Shown: piece by piece, positions 11,166 through 24,200 of the stretch
Layout: every line of letters starts with the position of its first letter
Position numbering within the stretch: position 1 is the first letter of the stretch
NCBI RefSeq assembly: GCF_037975245.1
Contig: NC_092568.1
Location: forward strand, 3,917,001 to 3,981,000
From: Apostichopus japonicus
Lineage: Eukaryota > Echinodermata > Holothuroidea > Aspidochirotida > Stichopodidae
DNA: 64,000 nucleotides
Direction of reading: 5' to 3'
The notes under the pieces: generated by a model
The model's input: the letters and a program-made list of their open reading frames with translations, nothing else
Databases searched by the model: none
Told to the model about the DNA's origin: nothing
Translations under genes and position numbers: made by a program

Positions 11166-14100
11166 CACGTTGACTTAGAACTTATGTTGTTGGTACAAGA
11201 CCACAGATGGGACTCACTATTGTTTATAGTCTTGCCCGATTTAAAATGTCCCGTGATTAAAATGGCATGCAAATGTGACCAAGGAACAAATAAATATTAG
11301 TAGAGGGCGCTCTTGTTAGCTTACATTTAGAGCTAATTTATGTTCTACTTACATTCAGAGCCATGTATACCTTTTTGTTTACATTAATGTAAGATACATA
11401 ACCTGTCATATTTCAAAGCTATAAGCCTTAAAGTGTTGAGATTCTTCATCCTATCAGACCAACCTATGAGAGGTTATTGATCCCCCCCCCCCCCACTCCC
11501 CTTGGCAGTAGTATACTGCATGATGTTGGTGCGAAGAAGAGTTTTGCCTGACCATTGCCTTTTCCAAACTTAATTGATCGGGCTGTTGTTAGCATTATAG
11601 TAGTGCTGTTGTAGGTGCAACTTTCCGAGTTTTCCCTACGAAAACACTTGGGTATGGGGGAGGGGGCAAAGTGGAAATGTTATAAATAAATCAGCCTCCC
11701 TAGAGAGTCATGTTTTTTGTGGTAACATTAAACATGGACCCTCACACTTGCAAAGTCATTCACATCCAGTGTGAGGGTATGACAGATAGGTGGGGGGGGG
11801 CCAGGGGAGACACACCCAAAATGTTCTGCTCAGTATCCCCAGGGGAGACACACCCAAAATGTTCTGCTCAGTATGTGCTGTAGACATGCTGACGGAGTTA
11901 GTGTGAAGGCTGGTTGCATGTGAGATAGTTGTCACAACATCAAATGATGTAGCATCACAGGCAATTGGGTTCATCTAATAATTTTAAATTATTTTATGCT
12001 AGAGAGCACCTTGACAAGATTTCAGTCCCTTCCGTAATAATAAAAATGTCAAGAATGTGGATTTTTATCCATCTGTCAATAATAGCTAATGAAATAAACA
12101 ACCAAATACCATTATCAATTGAGACTTGAGTTTATTGAAATCACCAAGTACAGTCCTCTTGTTGCAATGTCACCAGATTAAAGTATTGCCTTTATTCACC
12201 ACAAATATGCTTTGATATCACTTGAATAACAAAACAAATCGCTGCTTTTCCCAGCAACTAGATCGGAAGTAGAAATAAGCAAGCACAAAGCACACATACT
12301 TATTTACATATGAAACACAACCAGCTATGGTATTTCCAAGATACATTTGGCATGGCAAGGTACTGTCAACCAGTATGAAAACATTTCATGGTTCCTGCTG
12401 CTGCTCATTGATTAACAGGGAACACTCCAAGTATGTAATGATGAAGCAAGATCAATAATTGCCTTACAAAGCCACACCTCCTCATAAATACACACGTTAT
12501 CCATTGTAACACACATCGCCATGTGTAAGCTACCTATCAATAACACACTCACTTTTGATGGGACTGTGACTTATGGTTGTCTACTGTAGGTTTAACCCTG
12601 TGACCTCATTAATATTCATGATATGAGCACCAAAATCAATATTTTTATCAACAAATTATGGACCACCCACCCACCCACCAAATATAGCATTGATCAATCA
12701 TAGCCCTTGTTGAGTTATCGTGCATAAAAACTTAAGTGTCACACACATACACATATACACACACCCACACCGACCTGATTACAAAGGTTCCTTTGCTTTC
12801 AGCAAGGAACCAAAACTACAAAATGCCGTACACAAAATGCACATAAATTTAAGTTAACTGTTGTTTTTGATCCAGGCACAATGCAACATGATATTTCTTG
12901 TTAATTAAACAAAGAGGTAATTGCATACTACCTTGACAGCAAGGAAATGTTAATTGACTGAAAAGACTGACTGAAACCACAGAATGCTTAACATACAATG
13001 GGTGGGTTCATTTACTGCAATGTTCAGAAAATACCATAATATGAACCCTGCTGAAGGATAACTATTTCATGCCACAAAAAATACCTTTTCACAGTGAAAA
13101 GAACCTTTTTAGACTAAATAGATCTGTCAATAAAGGAACAGAACATATATCACCTGTGATTTGCAAAGGGCATATTTCTATAGCGTTTTAATGTTGAGAA
13201 TTGTTATTTATTTTAACATTGCTTACTAATTATTAGTCACTAGTATAAAATTCTTCTTGATTAACTGTATGATTAGGTGGCAGAAATATGATAATTATGA
13301 TAGTAACTTGAGCAAATATACCTACAAACCTTTTCTGCCACACCCCCTTTTTTATCATCACTGAACAACCATTCTAATTGTTATTCTGCTTGCATACAGT
13401 GCTTTCTCAATTGACTTGAATTGTGATCAATCATAGTTATTTGGATCATTTGCTTGATCCTATGAAGTTTTACAGTACCTAAATGAGTAAACATCTAAGA
13501 ATGTCTGCAAAGGTAAAATACTAACTGTATCCAGGGACAGTATTTAACTTATCACAATATGAGGTTCAACTGCATTATACCATACTGCAGCTTTAAACAA
13601 CTACATACACATAAACCTGCAAAACCAAGAAATATGCCTCCTCCCAACCCATTGCCTTTTCAGGTATGCACAGTATGCCTTCATTATTAGCAATCATGGC
13701 TGGTGAAAGACATAAAAATTGATAAAACATATGGAAAGGTGGCGATCATTTGATCCGTGCATAGTCGACCTCGGGCCTTAAGTGTGTGTTTTATACCTTC
13801 CAAAACGACCATATCGCGATCTTTTGAAAAAAATCAATGTACCGATATCATTTACTGATATCGGCTAAAACAAATTACAGTAGTTTAAACATTTCTCTTT
13901 CATAATCTTTTAACGAATCATCATTAATCTGAACTTTACTGTATGTCGTTTTCCGATTAAAAAAGTTTAAATTTTTAGTCCAGTCGGATTTATGTGCTTG
14001 CATATTCGTTTATTCTACAAGGACGCTAACTTCAAACTACTCGAATTCTCAGACCGTTTGATCAAACTGCATGGCTAAACTTGCGCAACTAACTTCAAAT

Positions 14101-14424
14101 TCTGTTCTTTCATATTATATAAGCCTATTTCTGATTGGTTAATGTTCACTGTATGTCTTTTTTCCATCGAATGAAAGTTTCCGTTAGAAATTTTTCTTCG
14201 AAAACCTCATTATAACGCCTCATTATTTATTCATGAGCTACGTCACGAATCAGCTTGTGTATCAACAACATTCCCACTGATGCTGCGTCCGACAATCGTA
14301 TTGTGATTTCTGAGGTGAATTTCGAGATTTGGGTGGTAATATGCAATGAAATAAGATGACGACATTGCAATAAACATAAATTAACAAGTTGAGAATCCTA
14401 TTTCATAGTTTCCTTTGAAATAGG
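11166..14424. other. Long non-coding stretch
   Basis: No supported gene. Small structures seen: a 10-bp inverted repeat CCCTCACACT/AGTGTGAGGG at 11739-11777, a two-copy 38-bp tandem repeat at 11801-11876, a short CCCA/CACC simple repeat near 12665, and a 9-bp-stem hairpin at 13842-13864. A minus-strand AATAAA near 12131-12136 could end a transcript, but I found no coding exon upstream of it. Confidence 0.4.
11801..11876 (+). repeat. Two-copy 38-bp tandem repeat
   Basis: The block beginning CCAGGGGAGACACACCCAAA occurs at 11801 and again at 11839, with near-identical continuation through TGTTCTGCTCAGTAT. Confidence 0.9.
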
Positions 14425-14429
14425 ATGAA

Positions 14430-15775
14430 CAGGGGAGTATCCAGGGGGGGCGCAACAGGCGCGCGCCCCCCCTATTGGCCGTCACCAAAAAATAAAAAAG
14501 TTTAGCAAAAAAAAAAAAAAAAAAAAAAATTGATGACGACCTTTATGTGAGATGTCGGTGATCGCTCAACCCCCCCCCCCCCCTCCCGTATGCTTTATTT
14601 TTTGTTTGCCAAAAAAAGGTTCTGGCGAAGTTCGGCGGCATAATAGTTTTAGAAACATAGATGGTAATTGTGTTTGTATTATCACTATAAACACTAAATG
14701 ACATGCCAGCCATACTAAATTGTGCATTTTGTGTCCATATTTACTGGAAATGTTGCTTATTATTAAGGTCGAAAAATGGATCACATATGGCCATGGGCGG
14801 CGATCCTGGGTGGAGGGGGGATATATCCCCCCATGAAAATGGGTGGAGGGGATGTAATGCACCATATCCCCCCCCCCCCCACCAAATGCCAGGGATAAGA
14901 ATATTTTCATGCCTACATTTATGCATCTTCGTTAATGTACGGCTCTTTTTTAGCTTCATTTCTCGCCTACCATAAACGCAGTGCGATCTTTTCAAATAAA
15001 GCGTCTTTATAAAGCAAAAATAGTTGACTGTAGGCTTCATTGGCCCTATTACAACAAAATGTATTATTGCGCCCACGGTATTGATATAGTACATATATGC
15101 ACCCTCATAGTATTCATATAGGCCCTATAGTAGGCCTACACACGTACATGTTCCCTCGAACAGCTGAGAATCTCATGTAACCAGGGTAAATTAATGCTTA
15201 ATACACGTTTCACCTGGATGCCCTAGCAATCGGTACCTAGGAATGTAACTATGTGTAATTGTGTATTGCATGTGTATAGGCCTATAATAGCATGCATGAG
15301 GCCATTTTCTTCATCGAATAATATAACAGAGCTCTCGAACATTCTAACGTTGCGCCTGAAACAAGATTGACAGGGGCAATTTTCCCAAAATAACACCCGA
15401 AATTAAGTATTTTGGATCCTGATTATGAGATATTTCGGACATGACATCCCTATTTTAAAGTTGGGTATATGCCGCTTGGAAACCTCGGGAAGTGCCGTTT
15501 CCGGCCATCTAGAGGGTTTGTTAATCCCAAAATTTTCTTGTACGCTTCGCGCCAACTCATGGTGGCGCTACGCTTAGATAGTCAACAAGGTCATATCCCC
15601 CCCCCCCCCCCCACTCGGAAGTACGGATCGCCGCCCATGCATATGACACCATTTTGCATTTCAGCCCTTCTTTGAAAGCAAAAATTGTACACCCCTCCCC
15701 TTAGACCCATCCCACAGGACGGCGATCATTCATGCCTGGCGCCCCCCCTATTGGAAAATCCTGGATACGCCCCTG
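14430..15775. mobile_element. hAT-like MITE interrupted by a nested MITE
   Basis: The left end CAGGGGAGTATCCAGG mirrors the right end CCTGGATACGCCCCTG with one mismatch. The direct repeat ATGAA lies at 14425-14429 and 15776-15780, a 5-bp duplication rather than the usual 8. Without the nested insert the element is about 498 bp. An A-rich run of about 25 bases lies near 14505. Confidence 0.75.
14792..15639. mobile_element. Nested hAT-type MITE, 848 bp
   Basis: The ends CATGGGCGGCGATCC and GGATCGCCGCCCATG are perfect inverted repeats. The flanks CATATGGC (14784-14791) and CATATGAC (15640-15647) form an 8-bp duplication with one mismatch. Its inner part at about 15483-15585 resembles 53398-53505 in the MITE at 53266 (shared strings TTCCGGCCATCT, AAAATTTTCTTGTACGCT and ATGGTGGCGCT). 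Confidence 0.85.
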
Positions 15776-15780
15776 ATGAA

Positions 15781-18440
15781 TATAGTGATATAAATTGCCC
15801 ACGTAAACGTTTGTAGCGAACGTACAGGCCTACCGTGCTTTATGTATTAATGCATATGGTTTAGTACAGTTAGGTTAACACTCGTATGTACGTAGGCTAA
15901 AGCTATCGCTAGGACTATCAATGGTTGTTTGTTTGGAAGATATCACTGTAAGTGGGTAACTCCATGTACCCCAGTTAATTAAGTCAAATACATGAGTTTG
16001 CCTAATAAATGTTATTTTCTCAAGTTCGATTAAAAGGTGTGCAGACAAATAAATGTATAAGCACAACGTCATGTCTCAGTGTTCGTTTACATTCACTGCT
16101 ATAATTATTTTAGCATCAGTTCATTTAGAAACAAATACAATCCCCATGCCGGTAATGGAACAGTCCGCCTGTCAATATGCATATTCATACCGGTGACTCA
16201 TAACATCGGCGGATTTTAGTCTGTGTGGCTTTGTAGAGCAAATGCTCTTTTATAGCCTAAACTTTTCCATATGCTAGTAGAACATATATTTTTCAGTTAT
16301 GTCCAGCCAAATCAGTCTCTATGTGATTACTGTCATGTCTTTCTGCTACTACTGCACTCATGAAACTTTCTCTATGAGGCATCTTATGCCCTTCAGCATG
16401 TCTCTTGACATAAATAGAATGAAAAGATAAAAAGTTTCAACATATTATGCATGAAAATATGAGTGTGATGTCTGGTATTTTGTGTAGAGTATTTGCCAGT
16501 TTTGCCCAGTTTTGGCAAAAGTTTTGCAAACTGCCATAGGTGAAATTATTGAATTTCTTTTCATTCAATGTCTGAAAATTTTGCCAACAGATGATTGAAC
16601 GAACACCGGCTCAGTGACTAAACTGAGAGGATGAACATTTCTAGTTGCCAGAGGAATGCTTGTGGTTGCAATTGTGACATTGCAGAGGAAATTGCATCCA
16701 ACTTTCACAAAAATCCATCACAAAGAGTTTCCAGAGCACTTAAACAACCATAGATAAATGTAATACCACACTCAAGTTGTGAAATTTTAACCCTAAATTT
16801 ATATAGCTTTTTTAATACTACTGATAAGTTACCAAATGCTGTAAACTGGTCATATGTACCAAAAGATTGAATGATTTGCAAACCCTGAAACTGGCATGTT
16901 GTATGATATGCTGCAGATTTCCTGTAAACAAGGCTCTACTTGATTCATAAATAAGTACTCGACCACATCGTGTGTCAACCTGAAAGAAATAGACATAATT
17001 TTTATAGAATTCCTAAATACAAACTGTAAATGATGACATCCTAGGCTGCTAGCACAGATATATGTATGGTGAACAAAATTACCACCTTGATGGTTATCTA
17101 TTACATGTTAATACAACTAGGAAGCTAATTGTATTTTGCCAATTTTGAGCTCTCTACATAACTTAATAGTTCAATCTTTTGTCAAGCAATCTCACTTGCC
17201 TCAAACACAAGACTGCACGGTTTAAAGTTGGTAAAGGATGGCTAAGCCAAAGGCTGTCATACAGTCCCAGTGCTATGAGGGGCTTTCACACCACCCATTC
17301 AGTAGTTACTTCAAAAAGGTACTCTAGAAAGATGAATAACAGATGGATAACAGCTAGATAGATTGACAGAGTGAAGATTCTGAGTCACAATAGTTCAAGT
17401 GGCATAGCTTGTTCGAGCTAAAAGTAACATTCCAATATGGGGGAGTCTTTCGAATATCCAGTTGCTCAGACTTACACCAGTATTTTACATACACTGTGCT
17501 TGATCTCCATTAACCAGGTGCCACTCCATTAAATATGGAATAACAACATTTTGCTCCAGAGTCTCCGTTCATACAATACCATGATGGCAACTTCCTAAGA
17601 CCAGTCATGGAACCATGCAAAATATTTTGTGTGTCTTTGAGTGCAGCTTAACTTTCCTTTCCAATGTTTTTTGGTTGTGCTTCTATACTGCTAGTACTAT
17701 CCTATTTTATCAGCATGTTAACGATCATTGACATCTGCTGCCAGGGTGTGTTGTCAGTAAACCATCTTTTGAAATTAAGGCCAGACTGTATAGTCATGCT
17801 TTTGAATGACATATCAGTTCTCTTGGATCTCATGCTGATCACCTGTCACAATTTTATTAAAATAGCTCAACACCTTGTCCAAACAGGGATCTCAATCACT
17901 GCAGTTTACAAAGTCATTACAAACTGAGGGCTTCCAATTTCATCCACAAAAGTCCACGAAATACGTACAGTATAGCCTAGTGCTGAAGAACATGTGGAGT
18001 GAGTACTTGGTAATATTATTATATTTTTCAAAATTGCAGACAATACGCTGCACATTGTTATACAGTGTACAAAGGACAAACAATGGGGCATTAGACATAT
18101 TGTGAATCGCCTTTGGGAAAGCACGACACCCCTCCCCTTGGATCCACCAGTACAAAGCTAAGTATTGATCCTAGGCCCTAGGGTACTAATAATTATTAAA
18201 ATTCCAGAGTGAATTGCCGTGCATGACACTGGCAGTACAGTTTGCAGGCCTAAGTAAGGCTAACACAGTTACATTCCTAAAATACAGTTACGCCTAGTAG
18301 TAGTAGTAACTACAGTAGTTAATACTATGCCTACTACTAGTTATAGGTAGGCTATATCGAAATTCGGACTTCTCCATCACTTCCAAAGCGCCCGAATCGA
18401 CCGCTCGCCATTTCTCTATTTCTATGCTCCTTCACCTTGA
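15781..18440. other. Long non-coding stretch
   Basis: No gene could be supported. A minus-strand stretch near 16935-16980 follows a good acceptor (TTTCTTTCAG) and stays open for about 50 codons, but it matches nothing I recognise and has no partner exon. Confidence 0.4.
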
Positions 18441-18900
18441 CTATACACGCTTGAAGTCGGGCTGGAAGTCGCCATTCTTCTCGTATACGCTTTGCACTTT
18501 GTTTACATCTATGGGCGCAGACATCTTGATTTGGGATGCTTGGCAGCGATTGGCTGAAACCCCAAACCTTCTTTAAGATCTATTTTGATTGGTGCTAACA
18601 TACTGTGACACCGTCACCCTCCATGTAGGCTATACTCAAACGTTGACAATCGGACAGTTCTGCAAAGCCTAAGCTTCTCAGTGCTACATTCTGCACTGAC
18701 AACGATTCGATCAATTTCTTCAATAATTTCCGGTATAAATTAGATATGATTTAAAAAACTCCTTAAGCCACCATATATGTAGTAGATCGGTGGTTTCGTG
18801 GTCTTTGTGTAACACAAGATAAGTTTTAACAGCAGGCTCTTCGTTGTTTATACATCGCGGTAATCCAGCTCCAGCGCGAAGAATGTTCGCGTGTGTAGGC
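18441..18900 (-). repeat. Dispersed promoter-like module, copy 2
   Basis: On the minus strand, CCAAT words (CACCAATCAAAATAGATCT and CAGCCAATCGC) precede an ATG at 18524. It opens a 27-residue frame beginning MSAPIDVNKVQSVYEKNGDF and stops at 18441. The CCAAT-ATG part is an inverted copy of 3565-3650; the part at 18750-18895 is a direct copy of 3385-3545. Two further direct repeats (ACAATCGGACAGTTCTGC near 18650 and 18915) lie in the same region. It may be a captured first exon and promoter or a mobile module; I do not recognise the peptide. Confidence 0.5.
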
Positions 18901-19413
18901 TACTCTAACGTTTACAATCGGACAGTTCTGCGATTAAATCGATTCCGCCAAGTTTCATCTTTCGGTTTAACGAATACTTTACAAGTTTCCTTTTACTGTT
19001 AATTTGATCCGTGAATTTTATTTCAGCGATTTCGAAGAACAGTTAATGAACTGTGGTTTGAGTGTGAGTGTACTGTGTGTAACGCTATACAAGTACACCA
19101 ACTGAGCATCGTAGTATATACGTTCGCGAGTATGTACGTTATATATATGAGGCAATCCAATGTGCTTACACGTGAGTTTATTTGCTGCGGAATTGGGAGT
19201 GCTAACTTCAAGTCGCCTGTTTTGCCTATCTGCAAGCACTACGTCAATCACCATATTGAAGCGTTCGAACAAACGGTACTTTTGGTGAGAAACTGGTGAA
19301 TTTGAAAACCAGATTTCTACAAGAAGAAAACGTCGAATGGGGACAATTTTTACATGGTTAGAAAGAGAAAAATAATAACTACAAGGACAATGTATCAAAA
19401 TCTTCCACCAGAC

Positions 19414-19703
19414 AATTCCTTTAATACTTAGAAGTGATTAAAAGTGCGTCGTCATCTTCATGAATTCAAAACCATCAAAGTAGGCTCAATTTAAATTAAA
19501 AGAAAGAAAATGTACTTGCCGAAACCCGGGAAAGTTCAGAACTCGTTTGAGTTCTCCTTAAATGATTTGAAGCAGGGACCTTTAGATCTTCAGTCTAACG
19601 CTCTCCCAACTGAGCTATTTCGGCAGTTAGGAAGAGATAGATGCAATTAAATAATAAACAATTATTTTGATAATATATAAATTTAAGTCTGAAGTGAATT
19701 CTC
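19414..19703 (-). repeat. First unit of the tRNA-Phe satellite array
   Basis: The array begins at about 19414 with the spacer words TTTAATACTTAGAAGTGATT and AAAAGTGCGTCGTC. It contains one tRNA-like gene (19517-19624) and ends at the 8-bp duplication GAATTCTC (19696-19703) of the inserted hAT MITE. Confidence 0.9.
19517..19624 (-). tRNA. tRNA-Phe(GAA)-like gene with T-loop hairpin insert
   Basis: 108 nt on the minus strand. The acceptor stem GCCGAAA/TTTCGGC, D arm GCTC/GAGC and anticodon arm TTAGA-CTGAAGA-TCTAA are intact, giving anticodon GAA. About 35 nt are inserted in the T loop, with the hairpin AGAACTC-AAAC-GAGTTCT. In this unit the T stem reads CCTGC rather than CCTGG, which breaks the invariant G53-C61 pair and the B-box GGTTC. 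It is probably not a source of mature tRNA. Confidence 0.75.
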
Positions 19704-20452
19704 CAAGGGCGGCGGAAGCACTTTTAATCTGGGGGGGCACCAACGTCGAAGGGCACTTTGCAGAAATTCGATTGGACTGATGCAGCCTGATATGTAGTAC
19801 CCTTTATAACTCTTATTGTATTATCTTATTTGCGTATACACATCACTCCATGAATGCCCCCCCGCCCCCGCCTCAAGTAAACAATGTATACTAGCACTGC
19901 AATATCTAATGTGCAAATTGGGAAATTGGAAAATCATTATAAAGTCCAAGTCCCTGCACACGCGTACGATACATGCATGAAAGCAAATGAAATATGTCAA
20001 AATACTGAAAGAAAAATAATTTTCTATGTGTTTTTCAATGGTTAAACTAATATTATTATGATCATTATTATTGTAACGACTTTGCCAATAATTCTAACCA
20101 ATTTGGAAGGGTTATAACACGGCAATGATTGTATGTTATTGGCATGCTATGTAATAACCAACGCATGCCTATATGATATGCACGTTAACATACATGTTGA
20201 ACGCGCGCGTAGCGCGCGAAAAATTTTGGTAATGTTTTTCGGGCAAGTCGTTACAGCCCCCCCCCCCCCCCTCCCCCCAAATCAAATTGGGCTCCTATAC
20301 GCCTGTGGTAGTAAACATTTAAAACTTCCGGGTTTCGCTTTGTAAACTCTTTATTTATTTAGAAATTTTTATGTAGAAAAAGGGCACATTTTTAACCTGA
20401 GGAAAAGTGGGGGGGCACGTGCCCCCTGTGCCCCCCGGTTCCGCCGCCCTTG
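19704..20452. mobile_element. hAT-type MITE inserted in the satellite, 749 bp
   Basis: Perfect inverted ends CAAGGGCGGCGGAA and TTCCGCCGCCCTTG are flanked by the 8-bp duplication GAATTCTC at 19696-19703 and 20453-20460. That word occurs once in the corresponding satellite spacer, so this is a clean insertion. The MITE at 53266-53922 has the same ends and matching subterminal sequence in the opposite orientation. It has G/C homopolymer runs and no transposase. Confidence 0.95.
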
Positions 20453-20556
20453 GAATTCTCTTAATACTTAGTAGTGATTAAAAGTGCGTCGTCTTCGTAA
20501 TAAATTCAAAACAATCAAAGTAGGCTCAATTAAAATTAAAAGAAAGAAAATGTACT

Positions 20557-20664
20557 TGCCGAAACCCGGGAAAGTTCAGAACTCGTTTGAGTTCTCCGGA
20601 AATGATTTGAAGCAGGGACCTTTAGATCTTCAGTCTAACGCTCTCCCAACTGAGCTATTTCGGC
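20557..20664 (-). tRNA. tRNA-Phe(GAA)-like gene with T-loop hairpin insert
   Basis: Same architecture as the unit at 19517. It carries the CCTGC T-stem/B-box variant. A TTTT Pol III terminator lies a few bases beyond the 3' end in the spacer (ACATTTTC). Confidence 0.75.
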
Positions 20665-20839
20665 AGTTAGGAAAAGATAGATGCAATTAAATAATAAACA
20701 ATTATTTTGATAATATATAAATTTAAGTCTGAAGTGAATTCTCTTAATACTTAGTAGTGATTAAAAGTGCGTCGTCTTCGTAATAAATTCAAAACAATCA
20801 AAGTAGGCTCAATTAAAATTAAAAGAAAGAAAATGTACT

Positions 20840-20947
20840 TGCCGAAACCCGGGAAAGTTCAGAACTCGTTTGAGTTCTCCGGAAATGATTTGAAGCAGGG
20901 ACCTTTAGATCTTCAGTCTAACGCTCTCCCAACTGAGCTATTTCGGC
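20840..20947 (-). tRNA. tRNA-Phe(GAA)-like gene with T-loop hairpin insert
   Basis: Nearly identical to the unit at 20557, 283 bp away, with the CCTGC T-stem variant. Its spacer hosts the full-length LINE. Confidence 0.75.
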
Positions 20948-21124
20948 AGTTAGGAAAAGATAGATGCAATTAAATAATAAACAATTATTTTGATAATATA
21001 TAAATTTAAGTCTGAAGTGAATTCTCTTAATACTTAGTAGTGATTAAAAGTGCGTCGTCTTCGTAATAAATTCAAAACAATCAAAGTAGGCTCAATTAAA
21101 ATTTTTTTTTTTTTAAAGTTTCAC

Positions 21125-21130
21125 TTTATT
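21125..21130 (-). terminator. LINE polyadenylation signal AATAAA
   Basis: AATAAA on the minus strand, about 10 nt before the A tail (21114-21102). A matching signal exists in the LINE relic near 2690. Confidence 0.8.
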
Positions 21131-21279
21131 CAACCAAAATCAAAATGTACAGATAAAACAAGTGCTCTTAGTGCACTTTTTGACAAGTACTAAACAGAAT
21201 TTAGTAAAATAATAATCCAAACAGTTAATGCAGAACAAAGGAAGTATATATTAAGACTTTAGAAATGAAAAACAAAACC

Positions 21280-24200
21280 TTAAGAGACATTTGTCTTGAG
21301 ATTAATATGAAGTTTGTCTTTTTTAATTTTAACAAAAGACGTTCCGGACGTCCAAAGTTTACTGAACTGATGTTTTGTAAGACGACTGAAGTCTGCTTCT
21401 ACTCGGGTTTTAATTTCCTTTGCAATAATCGAGAGAAGAGCAGTCCCAGTTTGGGCTTGGTCTTCAAAAATATGAAGGCACCTTGACTTCCAAATAGCAA
21501 ATTTCGTAATACAAAAGATAAACCAAATTCTGTTGAAAACTATCTGTGGAAAGTCGACACAAGGGAATCCAAACAAATACAGTTTCATGTTAAATGAGCT
21601 GTTATCACCAGCTAATCTGTGAAAAATTTTCTCTACCCAAATCAAAACTGTCTTGGCTTTTGGGCATTCCCAGAAAATGTGAGAAATGGTCTCAATTTCG
21701 TTACACTGCTCGCAAGGACAAATACCGTCACCCATTCCCCAGTCCTTTATCCTTTTACCGGTGTACAAAATGTGATGTGCTAGACGCCATTGAAAATCCA
21801 TTAATTTGTTGCCTAGCATGTTACTAAAGGCCAGCTTCCAGATGGTCTCCCAAGGGAAAGCTGGGTAATCTCTAACAGCAATTAAGTTGGCACCACTGGG
21901 TTGAAGGGATTTAGTAATAAGTTTGATACTCTTACTGGACTGAAAGAAAAGGCTGTCCATGGAATGTAACCTCCTAATGATATCACTTGCGTAAAGTAAC
22001 GAGGGTGGACAAACGGCAGAATTTGGCCGCGTATTGGACCATAACTGAGGGAAGACTCTACGTAGTGGCATGGCCAGAAAGAAACGAGCTATAATAAAAT
22101 GGATAGGCGGGTCTTGCATGCGAGTCAGCAAGGTAAATAAAGGTCTAATTAACAATGCATCCATCTTATTTCTAAAACTATCTAAACCTAAGCCGCCTTG
22201 TAGTCTGTCCAAGATGATGACTTTCCTAGACACAAGGTCGGGTTTGTTTTCACCCCAAATAAAGGAGAAAACGGCTTTGTTTACTTCCTTGACCACACTA
22301 TCAGGCACACGAAAAACGGGGGCCACAAAGTAAAACAGTGGATAAATAACAGTATTAGTAACCAGTACTTTGCCTAGGAGAGTCAAGTGTCTGCTGCTCC
22401 AAGATTTAGCAAGAAGAGTGGCAGATTTAACCTTTGTAGCCCAATTACAATGGACAGCCTCCTTTGAACCAAAAGTCACACCCGTGATTTTGATTGAAGA
22501 GGTACTCCAATGAATGTTGGTGGGTAACTGACGAGAGGCAAACGTACCCAACTTTAAGCCACAAGTCTTGCTCATGTTTACAGAAGCACCGGTAGCTTTT
22601 TGAAAAAGTTTAAACACATTAAAATACTGTGCGATATCACCAATATTGGTTGCAACACATGTGGCGTCATCCGCGTATTGAAGAAATTTAACACGTCTGC
22701 CACTCCCACCAGGGATGGGAAAGCCCCGGATGCTATTGCAACTGTTAATATATCTAGAAATTGGCTCAATAAATAACACATACAGAACCGGTGAAAGGGG
22801 GCAGCCCTGCCTCACCCCTCGAGCAATGGGTATGATATCAGAGAGATTTCCGTTGATAAGAATACGACTGTAAATATTGTTGTACAAAATAGTCACCCAT
22901 TTTCGAAAATTGCTACCAAACCGTAACTTCTCGAGAACTCTCATAAGAAATGACCAAGAAACTTTATCGAAAGCTTTGTGTTGGTCGATTGAGATGAGGG
23001 CACAATCAATTTTCTTCATGGCAGAATAATCAATTATATCTCTAATTATGAACATATTATCGTGAATAGATCTGCCAGGGACAGAACACGTTTGATGCTC
23101 GTTTACAATAGTGGGCAATACTTTAGACATTCTGATTTGTAGAACCTTCGAGATCAGTTTATAGTCTGTGTTAAGCAGACTGATTGGACGCCAATTGGTT
23201 GGGTCAGTCTTATCACCTTTCTTTGGGAGAAGTGTAACGATGCCTGTACGCTGAGACATTGACATAGTGCCAGTTTTGAAAATGTTGTTATAAACACCGA
23301 GGAGGTCTTCGCCCAACATATCTAGGAAGGAGGAATAGAATTCATATGGAAGACCATCAATACCCGGAGATTTGTTATTGGAAGCAAGCGACAGAGCAAT
23401 CTTTATCTCATCTAGAGTGATAGGTTTTTCAAGACTTTCAATGTCCTCATCATTTAACATGTTGTGCAAACTATTAATGAAAACATCTTGAGAACTCTCG
23501 TCAAACCCTTCGTGGTTGGAATAGAGATCACTAAAGAATTTGTGGAAAACCTCTATAATTTCCTTATTATTGCAGGTAATATTACCGTCCGGTTTGCGGA
23601 CTTGATGAACAACTTTCTGATCGGCTTGACGTTTTTCTTTTCTAAAGAAAAAGGCAGATGGTTTTTCCCCTTCTTCAAGAAATTGAGCTCTGGAACGAAT
23701 GTAAGCACCTCTTAACTCAGTGTTAATAATATCATCGATTTCCTGAGAATTTGAAGTCGCACAAAGCGTTTGAAGCTCTTTAAGCCGATTTCTCTTCTGA
23801 CGAGCAATGCGGGAGCTGTGCCGAACCGCAAGCGTTTTAATTCTAGACTTAACGTTCTCCCACCAATCAGATAAAGCATTAAAACCTGGCTTCAGAGTGG
23901 ACCAAAGCTTATAATAAACACGTAATTCTTTGCAGAATTCCTTATCATTGTTAAGAGACACATTGTACTTCCAATAACCTTTCCCCCGAGTAGCAGTGTG
24001 AGGAATTTTGATGTTGACCTGAATAGGCTTATGGTCAGAATAAGGGATCGGCGACGTAGTCGCTTTGTTGACAAAAAAATCTCTCGAAGAGTAGATTCGA
24101 TCAAGTCTAGAACTTTGACTGTTGTTAAAACGAAACCAGGTATGACCGGGTATGGTGGGGTGGATAACCCTATAACAATCAACAAGATTATAAGTGACAA

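Larger units (their letters stand above)
20453..21101 (-). repeat. tRNA-Phe satellite, units 2-3 and part of the next
   Basis: Two complete units 283 bp apart with tRNA-like genes at 20557-20664 and 20840-20947, then the spacer of the next unit up to the LINE insertion. The last 14 bp (21088-21101, AGGCTCAATTAAAA) are the left LINE target duplication. Confidence 0.95.

Noticed and set aside
14566-15675. Glycine- and proline-rich open frames
   Set aside because: They read through G/C homopolymer runs inside hAT-type MITEs. The same applies to frames at 53231-53518 and 53820-54140.
16760-16990. Possible minus-strand terminal exon after TTTCTTTCAG
   Set aside because: The acceptor is good, but two frames are open for about 45-55 codons, neither is recognisable, and no partner exon was found.
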